Shown here in pieces: positions 1 through 6,318 of a stretch of DNA of 13,343 bases. The stretch is taken from NCBI GenBank assembly GCA_023253795.1, contig JALRFG010000004.1:1-13343 (forward strand). The letters are read 5' to 3'. The position numbers were made by a program, and so were the translations under genes. Under the pieces are notes generated by a model, which was given only the letters and a program-made list of their open reading frames with translations, did not search any database and had not been told where the DNA came from. The DNA comes from Methylocystis sp. GTDB taxonomy: Bacteria; Pseudomonadota; Alphaproteobacteria; Rhizobiales; Beijerinckiaceae. Each line of letters opens with the position of its first letter. Position 1 is the stretch's first letter.

Positions 1-479
1 ACATCCTCGAAGGTGACGCGGCCATGCGCTTCGGTCATCAGCTTGGCTTTGGATTTGCCGAAGCCCATCGCGCCGCGACCGCCCATCCCGCCATTCATCT
101 GGCGCGACAGGAAAATCCACACGCCAATGAAGGCGACCAGCGGCAGAGCGTTGAGCAACAGAGACATCAGCCAGCTGTTGCCGTCATTCATGGGACGCGC
201 GCTGATCGCCACTTTTTTGGCTTGCAGGCGCGGCACAATATTGGCGTCGTCCGGCGCATAGGTGAAGAACGGACGATTGTCGTTGAAGTGGCCGGTAATT
301 TCATTGCCGGCGATGGTCACGTCGTGGACGCGGCCCTGATCGACCTGGGAAAGCAGTTCGCTGTAGGAAATGTCCCGGATCGGCGTGCGCTGACTGGGCT
401 GCTGGAAGAGCATCACCAGCGCCACGACCAGCAGACCGATGATGGCCCACAGGGCGAGGTTCCTGAAGTTCGCGTTCAT
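1..479 (-). CDS. ftsH: ATP-dependent zinc metalloprotease FtsH, N-terminal part
   Basis: FtsH is a hexameric inner-membrane AAA+ zinc protease that degrades misfolded membrane proteins and regulators such as sigma-32. Only the first 159 residues are in the window; the AAA and M41 protease domains lie beyond base 1. The visible part has a transmembrane segment at about residues 7-25, a periplasmic domain with the family feature ISYSELLSQVDQGRV (about 37-51), a second transmembrane segment at about 103-124, then a Gly/Met-rich linker (MNGGMGGRG) and the GKSKAKLMTE stretch that precedes the AAA domain. The ATG is at 479-477, with only a weak AGGCGA ribosome site upstream. It lies 151 bases after tilS, with its own promoter at 543-571. 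The cpoB-tilS-ftsH order is usual for Rhizobiales. The identification rests on the N-terminal architecture, which is very characteristic. Confidence 0.95.
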   Translation of the reverse strand, partial: MNANFRNLALWAIIGLLVVALVMLFQQPSQRTPIRDISYSELLSQVDQGRVHDVTIAGNEITGHFNDNRPFFTYAPDDANIVPRLQAKKVAISARPMNDGNSWLMSLLLNALPLVAFIGVWIFLSRQMNGGMGGRGAMGFGKSKAKLMTEAHGRVTFED

Positions 480-542
480 TGAGTCGCCTGACGGAAAGGA
501 TTCCTGCGGGACCATCCCGGGAAACGTTCCGATATTCAGAGT

Positions 543-571
543 AATCTAGGAGCCCACCGGTTTCTTGCCAA
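543..571 (-). promoter_or_regulatory. Candidate ftsH promoter
   Basis: On the minus strand, TTGGCA (571-566; 5 of 6 to TTGACA) is followed after exactly 17 bases by TAGATT (548-543; 4 of 6 to TATAAT). Transcription would start near 536, leaving a leader of about 57 bases before the ftsH ATG. The -35 box sits in CACTTGGC and the -10 in CTCCTAGAT. These also partly resemble the rhizobial RpoH pattern (CNCTTGAA / CCANAT), so heat-shock sigma input is possible. This is a pattern match only. Confidence 0.5.
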
Positions 572-630
572 GTGACGGTCTGAGTAATGGCCACTCACGG
601 GCGTCGCTCGGGCGCTTGGGCGTGGGCTGC

Positions 631-1629
631 TTATGGTGAACGACGCGGCGGGGCGGGGCGCAGGATCAGCGCGCCGCGATGCGTTTCCAGCAGAACGCCG
701 GCGAGGGTGGCGCGCCACGCGCGGCCCTCGGCCAGCGCGGCGACCAGCGTCTCGCCCAGTCGCTCCAGCCGCTCCAGCCGCAGTTGCGCCTCGGGCGCGA
801 GACGGACCATCTCCATCGTCAGCAGGCGCAGGACAATCTCAACCGGCAGGCGCTGAAGCGCGGCGGCGTCGAAACGCGCGCTGGTGGCGTCGCTCTCGAT
901 GAGGGCCGTCTTCCGCGCGGACTGCGCGTAAAAATCGAGCGCTTCCGTCGCCTGGCGGGCGCGGCGGCCAAGGCGCGTCAGCGCCCGCTGATCAAGTCCC
1001 CGCGCAGCAAGCAGCGGCGCCAACTGGCGCAACCGGACGCGCGCATATTTGTCGTCATGATTGGAGGGATCGGCGATAAAGGGGTGGTCCGCCTCTTGGC
1101 AGATGTCTTCGAGGTCGGCCTTGGCGGAGTCGAGCAGGGGACGCACAAGCTTCACGGAACCGCAGGGCGCGATCGGAGCCATGCCCGACAGGCCGGCGAC
1201 GCCAGAACCGCGTGATAGTCTGAACAGGATGGTTTCGGCCTGATCGTCGGCGTGATGCGCGGTGACGATCGCTTCCGACTTGATCGTGATGGCGCAATCG
1301 ACAAGCAGCGCGTAGCGCGCCGCGCGTGCGCGTTCCTGAATGCGCGAGGTTGGCTTGTCGCCGACCCAGGTCAGATGATGGTGTGTGAAGCCCAGCGCGC
1401 GCGCCCATTCGCCGACGGTCTCGGCCTCGGCGCACGAACCGGCGCGCAAACCATGATCGACTGTCGCGACGGCGATGCGGCGTTCGGCGCGTCCCGTCCA
1501 TTGCGCCGCCAGCAACATCAGGGCGACGGAGTCCGGGCCGCCGGAAACCGCGAGCAGCAAGGAATTGTAGGGAGCGAGAAGATCGAGAGCGGTCAGCGCC
1601 TCACAGCTTTTGGGCGTTGTCGTCAGCAC
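631..1629 (-). CDS. tilS: tRNA(Ile)-lysidine synthase TilS
   Basis: TilS ligates lysine to C34 of the CAU-anticodon tRNA-Ile, using ATP, to make lysidine; this changes both its codon and its amino acid identity. The 332-residue protein shows the N-type PP-loop SGGPDS at 29-34, VDHGLR at 57-62, a basic RIQERARAARY helix at about 97-106, and HHADDQAET at 125-133, which is the TilS-specific active-site signature. The C-terminal half (about 190-332) is Arg/Leu-rich, and I see no room for the long C-terminal substrate-binding domain of E. coli TilS (about 430 residues). The short form is common in alphaproteobacteria. The start is GTG at 1629-1627, inside the end of cpoB (7-base overlap), which suggests translational coupling. 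Downstream lies ftsH, as in other Rhizobiales. Confidence 0.95.
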   Translation of the reverse strand: MLTTTPKSCEALTALDLLAPYNSLLLAVSGGPDSVALMLLAAQWTGRAERRIAVATVDHGLRAGSCAEAETVGEWARALGFTHHHLTWVGDKPTSRIQERARAARYALLVDCAITIKSEAIVTAHHADDQAETILFRLSRGSGVAGLSGMAPIAPCGSVKLVRPLLDSAKADLEDICQEADHPFIADPSNHDDKYARVRLRQLAPLLAARGLDQRALTRLGRRARQATEALDFYAQSARKTALIESDATSARFDAAALQRLPVEIVLRLLTMEMVRLAPEAQLRLERLERLGETLVAALAEGRAWRATLAGVLLETHRGALILRPAPPRRSP

Positions 1630-2705
1630 TGAAGCTTCTTGCTCTCTCGCTCTACGACATCACGCAAACGTGTGAGCGCCGCCGGATATTTAACGCCAAT
1701 CTCATTGAAGGATGCGCAGGCCTGCTCCTTCGCGCCCAGCGCGGAAAGAGATTGGCCAAGCCGCAACAAGGCGTCAGGCGCCTGCGATGATTGGCCATAT
1801 TTGCTGGTGATTTCGAGATATTTTTCCGCCGCCTCGCGTCGTCGGCCACGCTGATAATAGCTATCGCCAAGATTATAGATCGCGGCGGGAACCAGTTTGC
1901 TTTTCGGATTTTTACTCAGAAACGTCGTCAGCATTTGTTCCGCCGCTTCATAACGTCCGCCCTTCAGCGCTGCGACGGCGTCGTCGAACTCCTGCTGCGC
2001 GCCGCCGCTCGGCGCCGTTGAGGGCGTCAGGGCGGCGCCCAGCGGCGTATCGGTGGCGCCGGTGGCGGGCTGTGCGCCAACCAGCCGGCCATGGGCGATG
2101 TCCATCGGCGCGCCGGACTCTCGGGGGGCGGGCCCGCTGACGGCGGTTTTTGGCGTTGTTTCCAGAGGGGCGGATGGCGTGGCCGAGCCCAGCGGTTTGG
2201 GGGCGCCCGGCGCATCCGGGGCGCTGGACGGTTTGAACGCGTCGGCGCGCTTTCCGTCCCGCGTGGTCTGGCCGGGATCGCTGGTCGAGGCGGATGGGGT
2301 GACGGCCGCCGGGTTGGCGGGCTTCGCCGCCTCGACGGGCCGTGGCGTCTCGGTTTTTGCGGGCTCGGCCGTCTTGACCGGCTCCTGCGGCCGCGCGGCG
2401 CGCAATTGTTCTTCGAGCACCTGCACCTTGTGCTGCAACTCCTCGTTTTCTCCGGTCATTTGCCGCAACTGACGCTCAAGACGCTCGATGCGGGTCGTCA
2501 GGACGCTGGAGTCCTGTGCTGCTGGCGCGCCAGTCGCCGGCGCGCCCGGCTCCACGCCAATCGTCTCTCCTTCGCCGATTGGGACTTCAGGTAGCTGAGC
2601 GTTTTGCACGGCGGAGTCGGGACGGATCAGCCCCAGGGGATCGAAGGCCTGCGCCGAACCGCCCGGAATCAGAAAAACCAGCAGAAACAAGAACCGAGAG
2701 ATCAT
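1623..2705 (-). CDS. cpoB: Cell division coordinator CpoB (YbgF), Tol-Pal associated
   Basis: CpoB is a periplasmic protein that binds TolA and PBP1B and coordinates outer-membrane constriction with septal peptidoglycan synthesis. The start chosen is ATG 2705-2703, because it puts a signal peptide at the very N-terminus (MISRFLFLLVFLIPGGSAQA, cleavage after residue 20). This gives 360 residues; the frame stays open for 45 more codons upstream, but those do not look like protein. A coiled coil with heptad-like Leu/Glu/Arg spans about 67-105, the trimerising part in the family. A Pro/Ala/Thr-rich linker follows at about 106-235, then TPR repeats at about 236-355 (QQEFDDAVAALKGGRYEAAE, AIYNLGDSYYQRGRRREAAE, LLRLGQSLSALGAKEQA). 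The linker is longer than in E. coli (263 residues in total). Unusually, the upstream neighbour is a divergent gene and not pal. Confidence 0.92.
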   Translation of the reverse strand: MISRFLFLLVFLIPGGSAQAFDPLGLIRPDSAVQNAQLPEVPIGEGETIGVEPGAPATGAPAAQDSSVLTTRIERLERQLRQMTGENEELQHKVQVLEEQLRAARPQEPVKTAEPAKTETPRPVEAAKPANPAAVTPSASTSDPGQTTRDGKRADAFKPSSAPDAPGAPKPLGSATPSAPLETTPKTAVSGPAPRESGAPMDIAHGRLVGAQPATGATDTPLGAALTPSTAPSGGAQQEFDDAVAALKGGRYEAAEQMLTTFLSKNPKSKLVPAAIYNLGDSYYQRGRRREAAEKYLEITSKYGQSSQAPDALLRLGQSLSALGAKEQACASFNEIGVKYPAALTRLRDVVERESKKLQC

Positions 2706-2760
2706 GACTGTCTTAACCGCTGATGACGCGCCGCAAGGACGCGGCCCGGATGAGGTCAGG

Positions 2761-2790
2761 AATAGACAAAATAGGAATTGCTTCGGCCAA
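2761..2790 (-). promoter_or_regulatory. Weak candidate cpoB promoter
   Basis: On the minus strand, TTGGCC (2790-2785) and TCTATT (2766-2761) are 18 bases apart, each 4 of 6 to the sigma-70 consensus. The leader to the cpoB ATG would be roughly 50 bases. A promoter must lie in this short divergent spacer, because no pal gene sits upstream, but the match is weak. Confidence 0.2.
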
Positions 2791-2853
2791 AAGTTAGGCG
2801 GACCGCTTGCCGTCTCGCTTGCCGCGTCAATTGTCGACATTCAATCTCCGCCC

Positions 2854-3726
2854 GTGATCCCAACTGTCTTGTCGCTTTCCTGGCTGCGAGCGGCTCTGCG
2901 CGGCATGGCGGCAGGCGCGGCGGTCGGCGTGTTGGCCGTATTGGCGTTGTGCCTGCCAGCAGCGGCCTTGTCGCCGGCGCAGGAAAGCGGCGATTGCGCG
3001 CTTGAGGGAACGACGCCCGCCACGGTGATGTCGATTGGCCTTGATGCGGGTGGCGATCCGGAGCTGGTGCTGGATGATGGCCGGAGGGCGTCGCTGGCCG
3101 GGCTCGACTTTTCATCCCGGGGTCCGATGGCGCAGACATTGCTGACGCGCTGGCTGGCCGGGCGTCTGGTGTTTGTGCGCGCCGCGACCCTGGATCGCTG
3201 GGGGCGCGCGCCTGCGCAGATCTTCGCGGCGGCGACGCCGGCCCCTGCCTCGCCGTTGATTGCGGTTGGCGGCGCGGTGCTTGAGGCCGGTCTGGCGCGC
3301 TATCGCCCGGACCCGGCGGCGGTCCCCTGCCGGACGCTTTATCTCGCTGCGGAGGACGCCGCACGAATGGCGCATGCGGGGTTATGGGCCGATGCAAGCA
3401 TGCAGCCTGTCGATGTGACGGCGCCGGATGCGTCGACTGCCCTGTCGCAACGCAAAGGGCTGACGCTTGTCGAGGGCGTGGTGCGTTCGGTCGGCGACTC
3501 CCGGCGCGCCATCTATTTGAATCTTGGTCTGCGTCGCATTGGGGATTTCACGGTCGTAATTTCGCGACGCTTCTCCTATAACCAGCCCGTTTCGGGATTC
3601 GACCCGCAAAAATGGATCGGCCGACGCATTCGGGTGCGAGGACTTATTGATACAGGCTGGGGACCGCGCATCGAGATCGCAGGGCCGGAGGATATCGAAC
3701 TTATCGAATCCATTGGCGCGCCCTGA
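2854..3726 (+). CDS. Secreted thermonuclease-like (SNase-fold) protein with OB-like C-terminus
   Basis: About 290 residues if the GTG at 2854 is the start. That start gives a basic n-region (LRAALRG) and a hydrophobic core ending at AAALS near residue 40, a signal peptide. ATG 2905 is the alternative; an upstream ATG at 2704 would run through the cpoB promoter region and adds non-protein-like sequence. Residues about 62-180 resemble a staphylococcal-nuclease fold: DGRRASLAGLDF, LVFVRAATLDRWGR, VLEAGLARY, and the C-terminal AEDAARMAHAGLWAD helix. By my alignment to SNase, Asp40 and Arg87 have counterparts but Arg35 and Glu43 do not, so catalysis is doubtful. Residues about 202-285 (LVEGVVRSVGDSRR...GRRIRVRGLIDTGWGPRIEIAGPEDIELI) look like an OB-fold nucleic-acid-binding domain. 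It is probably co-transcribed with the protease gene that starts 1 base after its stop. Substrate and role are unknown. Confidence 0.78.
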   Translation: MIPTVLSLSWLRAALRGMAAGAAVGVLAVLALCLPAAALSPAQESGDCALEGTTPATVMSIGLDAGGDPELVLDDGRRASLAGLDFSSRGPMAQTLLTRWLAGRLVFVRAATLDRWGRAPAQIFAAATPAPASPLIAVGGAVLEAGLARYRPDPAAVPCRTLYLAAEDAARMAHAGLWADASMQPVDVTAPDASTALSQRKGLTLVEGVVRSVGDSRRAIYLNLGLRRIGDFTVVISRRFSYNQPVSGFDPQKWIGRRIRVRGLIDTGWGPRIEIAGPEDIELIESIGAP

Positions 3727-3727
3727 G

Positions 3728-5209
3728 GTGCTCTGGCGTCCCGCTGCGCTGTTGCTGGGCGCGCTGATCCTTTCGTCCTGCGCGGATCTTGAGCATCAGG
3801 GCCAGTTGTTCACGACGCCGATCGCGCCGGTTGAGCGTCCGGCGGACAGCGGCGGGCTGATGGGGCCGCCGGCGCCCGTTGTCGATGATCGCAGCGCCGT
3901 GCAACACCGCGAACTGGTGGCGCAATTTGGCGGCGAATATCACTCGCCGGCCGCTGAACATTATCTCAACAATGTGCTCGCGAAACTGGCCGCTGCAAGC
4001 GATACGCCGGGTCAGCAGGCCTATCGTGTGACGATCCTCAACACGCCGGTCGTCAACGCCTTCGCTTTGCCGACCGGCAATCTCTACATCACGCGCGGCT
4101 TGCTGGCGCTGGCCGATGACGCGTCGGAAGCGGCGGCGGTGATGGCGCATGAAATTTCACATGTCACGCTGCGCCACAGCGCCTTGCGCGCCGAACGTGA
4201 ACGCGAAGCGGCGTTGATTTCGCAAGCGGCGACAGTGATTCAAAATCGCCAGAAGGGCGATGAAGTGCGCTCGACCCAGCAATTGTCGGTGGCGAGCTTT
4301 TCGCGTCAGCAGGAGATCGACGCCGATCTCGCCGGCGTGAAAGCGATCGCCGGCGCGGGCTACGATCCCTACGGCGCCTCTCGGTTTCTCACAGCGCTTG
4401 GCCGCTCCAGCGATTTGCGCGCCGCCCTTTACGGCAAGAAAAAACGTGCGCTCGATTTCGACATCAACGCCACGCATCCCTCGACCCCCGAACGCATTTC
4501 ACGCGCTATCGCGGCGGCTCGGCAAATTGGCGCGCCTGGAATCGGACAGCGTGACCGCAACGGCTATCTGTCGGCGATCAATGGCGTCGCTTTTGGCGAC
4601 GATCCGATGGAAGGTTATGTGCGCGGTCGTAAATTCACGCATCCGCGTCTGGGCTTTACGCTGACGGCGCCCCAGGGCTTCCTCCTTGAAAACTCCAATG
4701 AAGCGGTGTTTGGCGTGCGGCAGCCCGACAATGAGGCGTTGCGGCTCGACAATGTGAAAATGCCCGCCGGCGGCAGCCTTGAAAGCTATGTCGCCTCCGG
4801 CTGGGTGGATGGCCTGTTGCCGTCCTCAGTGCGCCGCATCGACATTAATGGATTGCCGGCGGTGACGGCCGTCGCCCGCGCCGGCGAATGGAACTTTCGT
4901 CTCGCCGTTATTCAATATGGCGATTACATCTACCGGATGATTTTCGCCGCCCGTAATCTAAACGCGGCTGCTGACAAAAGCTTCATGGAGTCGATTGGAA
5001 CGTTCCGTCCGCTGACGCCGGATGAATCCCGCGAGGTGCGAACGCCAAGGATCGCCATCGTCATCGCTGGGCCGGGAGATACGGTGGAGAGCCTGTCGGC
5101 GCGTATGGCGACGCCGAACCGCCCGCAGGAATATTTCCGCCTTCTGAACGGGCTGGAGCCCGGCGATCCGTTGCTCTCCGGCGAACATTACAAAATTGTA
5201 ATGGACTGA
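3728..5209 (+). CDS. M48-family zinc metalloprotease, lipoprotein, BepA-like
   Basis: Relatives of this family (BepA/YfgC, LoiP) cleave or assist misassembled outer-membrane proteins in the periplasm. The zinc site is visible: HEISH at residues 141-145 within AVMAHEISHVTLRH, and the third ligand Glu196 in SRQQEIDADLAG. The start is taken as GTG 3728: it places a lipoprotein signal at the N-terminus (LWRPAALLLGALILSSC, lipobox LSSC, lipidated Cys18) and gives 493 residues. In-frame TTG codons at 3647 and 3713 are alternatives that overlap the upstream gene. No clear Shine-Dalgarno is present, and the gene starts 1 base after the preceding TGA, which suggests translational coupling. The catalytic domain covers about 60-265. 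The final 53 residues (GPGDTVESLSARM...LLNGLEPGDPLLSGEHYKIV) resemble a LysM-like peptidoglycan-binding module instead of the TPR tail of BepA. The protein is probably anchored to a membrane and faces the periplasm. Confidence 0.9.
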   Translation: MLWRPAALLLGALILSSCADLEHQGQLFTTPIAPVERPADSGGLMGPPAPVVDDRSAVQHRELVAQFGGEYHSPAAEHYLNNVLAKLAAASDTPGQQAYRVTILNTPVVNAFALPTGNLYITRGLLALADDASEAAAVMAHEISHVTLRHSALRAEREREAALISQAATVIQNRQKGDEVRSTQQLSVASFSRQQEIDADLAGVKAIAGAGYDPYGASRFLTALGRSSDLRAALYGKKKRALDFDINATHPSTPERISRAIAAARQIGAPGIGQRDRNGYLSAINGVAFGDDPMEGYVRGRKFTHPRLGFTLTAPQGFLLENSNEAVFGVRQPDNEALRLDNVKMPAGGSLESYVASGWVDGLLPSSVRRIDINGLPAVTAVARAGEWNFRLAVIQYGDYIYRMIFAARNLNAAADKSFMESIGTFRPLTPDESREVRTPRIAIVIAGPGDTVESLSARMATPNRPQEYFRLLNGLEPGDPLLSGEHYKIVMD

Positions 5210-5224
5210 AATTTTCAAAACTCG

Positions 5225-5249
5225 GGAACATTGCGCCAGCCGGCGGGTT
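5225..5249 (+). promoter_or_regulatory. EcfG/RpoE2-type general-stress promoter of rpoH2
   Basis: GGAAC at 5225-5229 is followed by 18 bases and then TT at 5248-5249 (GGTT at 5246-5249). The alphaproteobacterial general stress sigma factor EcfG (RpoE2 in Sinorhizobium) recognises GGAAC-N16/17-CGTT, also written GGAAC-N18/19-TT. Transcription would start near 5256, giving a leader of about 97 bases to the rpoH2 ATG. In S. meliloti, rpoH2 is a known RpoE2 target, so both the motif and its position fit. Confidence 0.6.
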
Positions 5250-5280
5250 AAGTCCTCAGGATCATTCAAGGGCGCCGGCT
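5238..5280. repeat. Inverted repeat between the protease gene and rpoH2
   Basis: AGCCGGCG (5238-5245) and CGCCGGCT (5273-5280) are perfect 8-base inverted arms with a 27-base loop. The left arm lies in the spacer of the EcfG-type promoter. No T-run follows on the plus strand, so it is a poor terminator for the protease gene; it could be a regulatory site or chance in GC-rich DNA. Confidence 0.35.
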
Positions 5281-5352
5281 TCCTCACCTGAATTTACTCG
5301 CGATATAACTTGCGGTTTTCAGTGAAGAAACCGGGCTCCATGGAGAAACGCC

Positions 5353-6243
5353 ATGGCGTATTTACCCGGGCTTGGACGCGAACTTCTGAAAGCGGCGGCG
5401 AATGCGCCGTTTCTTGAGCGTGAAGAAGAAAAACAACTGGCGCTGGCGTGGCGCGATCAGGGTGATCGTCATGCGCTTCATAAGCTGACGTCGGCGCATA
5501 TGCGGCTTGTGATCGCCATCGCCGCCAAATTTCGTCATTATGGCTTGCCATTGCCGGATCTGGTTCAGGAAGGTCATATCGGCCTCCTCGAAGCGGCGGC
5601 CCGCTTCACCCCGGAGCGCGACGTTCGCTTCTCCACCTATGCGACATGGTGGATTCGGGCTTCCATTCAGGATTACGTGCTGCGCAACTGGTCAATCGTG
5701 CGCGGCGGCACCAGTTCAAGCCAGAAAGCGTTGTTCTTCAATCTGCGCCGTCTGCGTGCGCGGCTGGCGCGTGATCCGGAAGTCGTCGGCTCGCATGAAG
5801 CCTTTGAGGCGATCTCGAAAGCGCTCGGCGTGTCACGTGCGGACGTCGAAGCCATGGACGCGCGTCTCTCCGGCTCTGACGTGTCATTGAACGCGCAGCT
5901 TGTCGACGATGATGCGTCAGGCTCATCGCAGCGCATGGATTTCCTTGTCGACACGCAGCCGCTGCCGGATGAGGTGGTGGAGACCAATGTTGACGCAGAC
6001 CGTCGCGCACAATGGCTGCGCGATGCGCTGGGGATCCTCTCCGACCGTGAATTGCGCATCGTTCAGGAGCGCCGTCTCGCCGAAGATTCTGTGACGCTCG
6101 AAACATTGGGAGACCGCCTCGGTATTTCCAAAGAGCGTGTGCGTCAGATCGAAAATCGCGCTTTGAACAAGCTGCGCAAGGAGCTTTCGCGCCGTCAGGG
6201 CGATGAGGGCGCCACACAACCGCAGCAGGTTGAAGCCGAATAA
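5353..6243 (+). CDS. rpoH2: RNA polymerase sigma-32 factor, RpoH2 type
   Basis: This is an alternative sigma factor of the heat-shock group. The 296-residue protein has the region 2 core at about 45-115 (AHMRLVIAIAAKF, DLVQEGHIGLLEAAARF, FSTYATWWIRASIQDYVLRNWS). It is followed by the RpoH box QKALFFNLR at 124-132, which is diagnostic for sigma-32. Region 4 with its helix-turn-helix is at about 228-278 (ETLGDRLGISKERVRQIENRALNKLR). The phrases AHMRLVIA, DLVQEG and IVRGGTSS match rhizobial RpoH2 and not RpoH1. In Rhizobiales, RpoH2 acts downstream of the general stress sigma and in oxidative or singlet-oxygen responses. The ATG is fixed by GGAG at 5342-5345, 7 bases upstream. An EcfG-type promoter lies at 5225-5249, and a TATAAC at 5304-5309 could be a second -10 box but has no good -35. 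A strong terminator follows at once. Confidence 0.95.
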   Translation: MAYLPGLGRELLKAAANAPFLEREEEKQLALAWRDQGDRHALHKLTSAHMRLVIAIAAKFRHYGLPLPDLVQEGHIGLLEAAARFTPERDVRFSTYATWWIRASIQDYVLRNWSIVRGGTSSSQKALFFNLRRLRARLARDPEVVGSHEAFEAISKALGVSRADVEAMDARLSGSDVSLNAQLVDDDASGSSQRMDFLVDTQPLPDEVVETNVDADRRAQWLRDALGILSDRELRIVQERRLAEDSVTLETLGDRLGISKERVRQIENRALNKLRKELSRRQGDEGATQPQQVEAE

Positions 6244-6263
6244 AAACGATCGGCGACGGGCAT

Positions 6264-6301
6264 AAAAAACCCCTCCGCTTGCGGAGGGGTTTTTGTTTTT
6301 T
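6264..6301. terminator. Bidirectional intrinsic terminator between rpoH2 and carD
   Basis: A GC-rich stem CCCCTCCGC (6270-6278) / GCGGAGGGG (6281-6289), with only TT between the arms, is extended by A-T pairs to about 6265 and 6294. On the plus strand a T-rich tail follows (TTTTTG then TTTTTT, to 6301), ending rpoH2. On the minus strand the six A's at 6264-6269 read as a T-run, so the same hairpin can end carD, whose stop is at 6319. Confidence 0.92.
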
Positions 6302-6318
6302 GATGCGACTTGCGTCGG

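Noticed and set aside
24..482. Plus-strand frame opposite ftsH
   Set aside because: It is antisense to a plainly recognisable FtsH N-terminus, and its composition has no domain signal.
530..540. GGAAACGTTCC near-palindrome in the ftsH leader as an operator
   Set aside because: It is short, with no matching regulator consensus and no second copy nearby.
2706..2840. N-terminal extension of cpoB to 2840
   Set aside because: The signal peptide begins exactly at ATG 2705. An extension would bury it and runs into the divergent gene's upstream region.
2704..2853. N-terminal extension of the SNase-like gene from ATG 2704
   Set aside because: The added residues do not look like a signal peptide or domain, and it would begin at the cpoB start codon, leaving no promoter for either gene.
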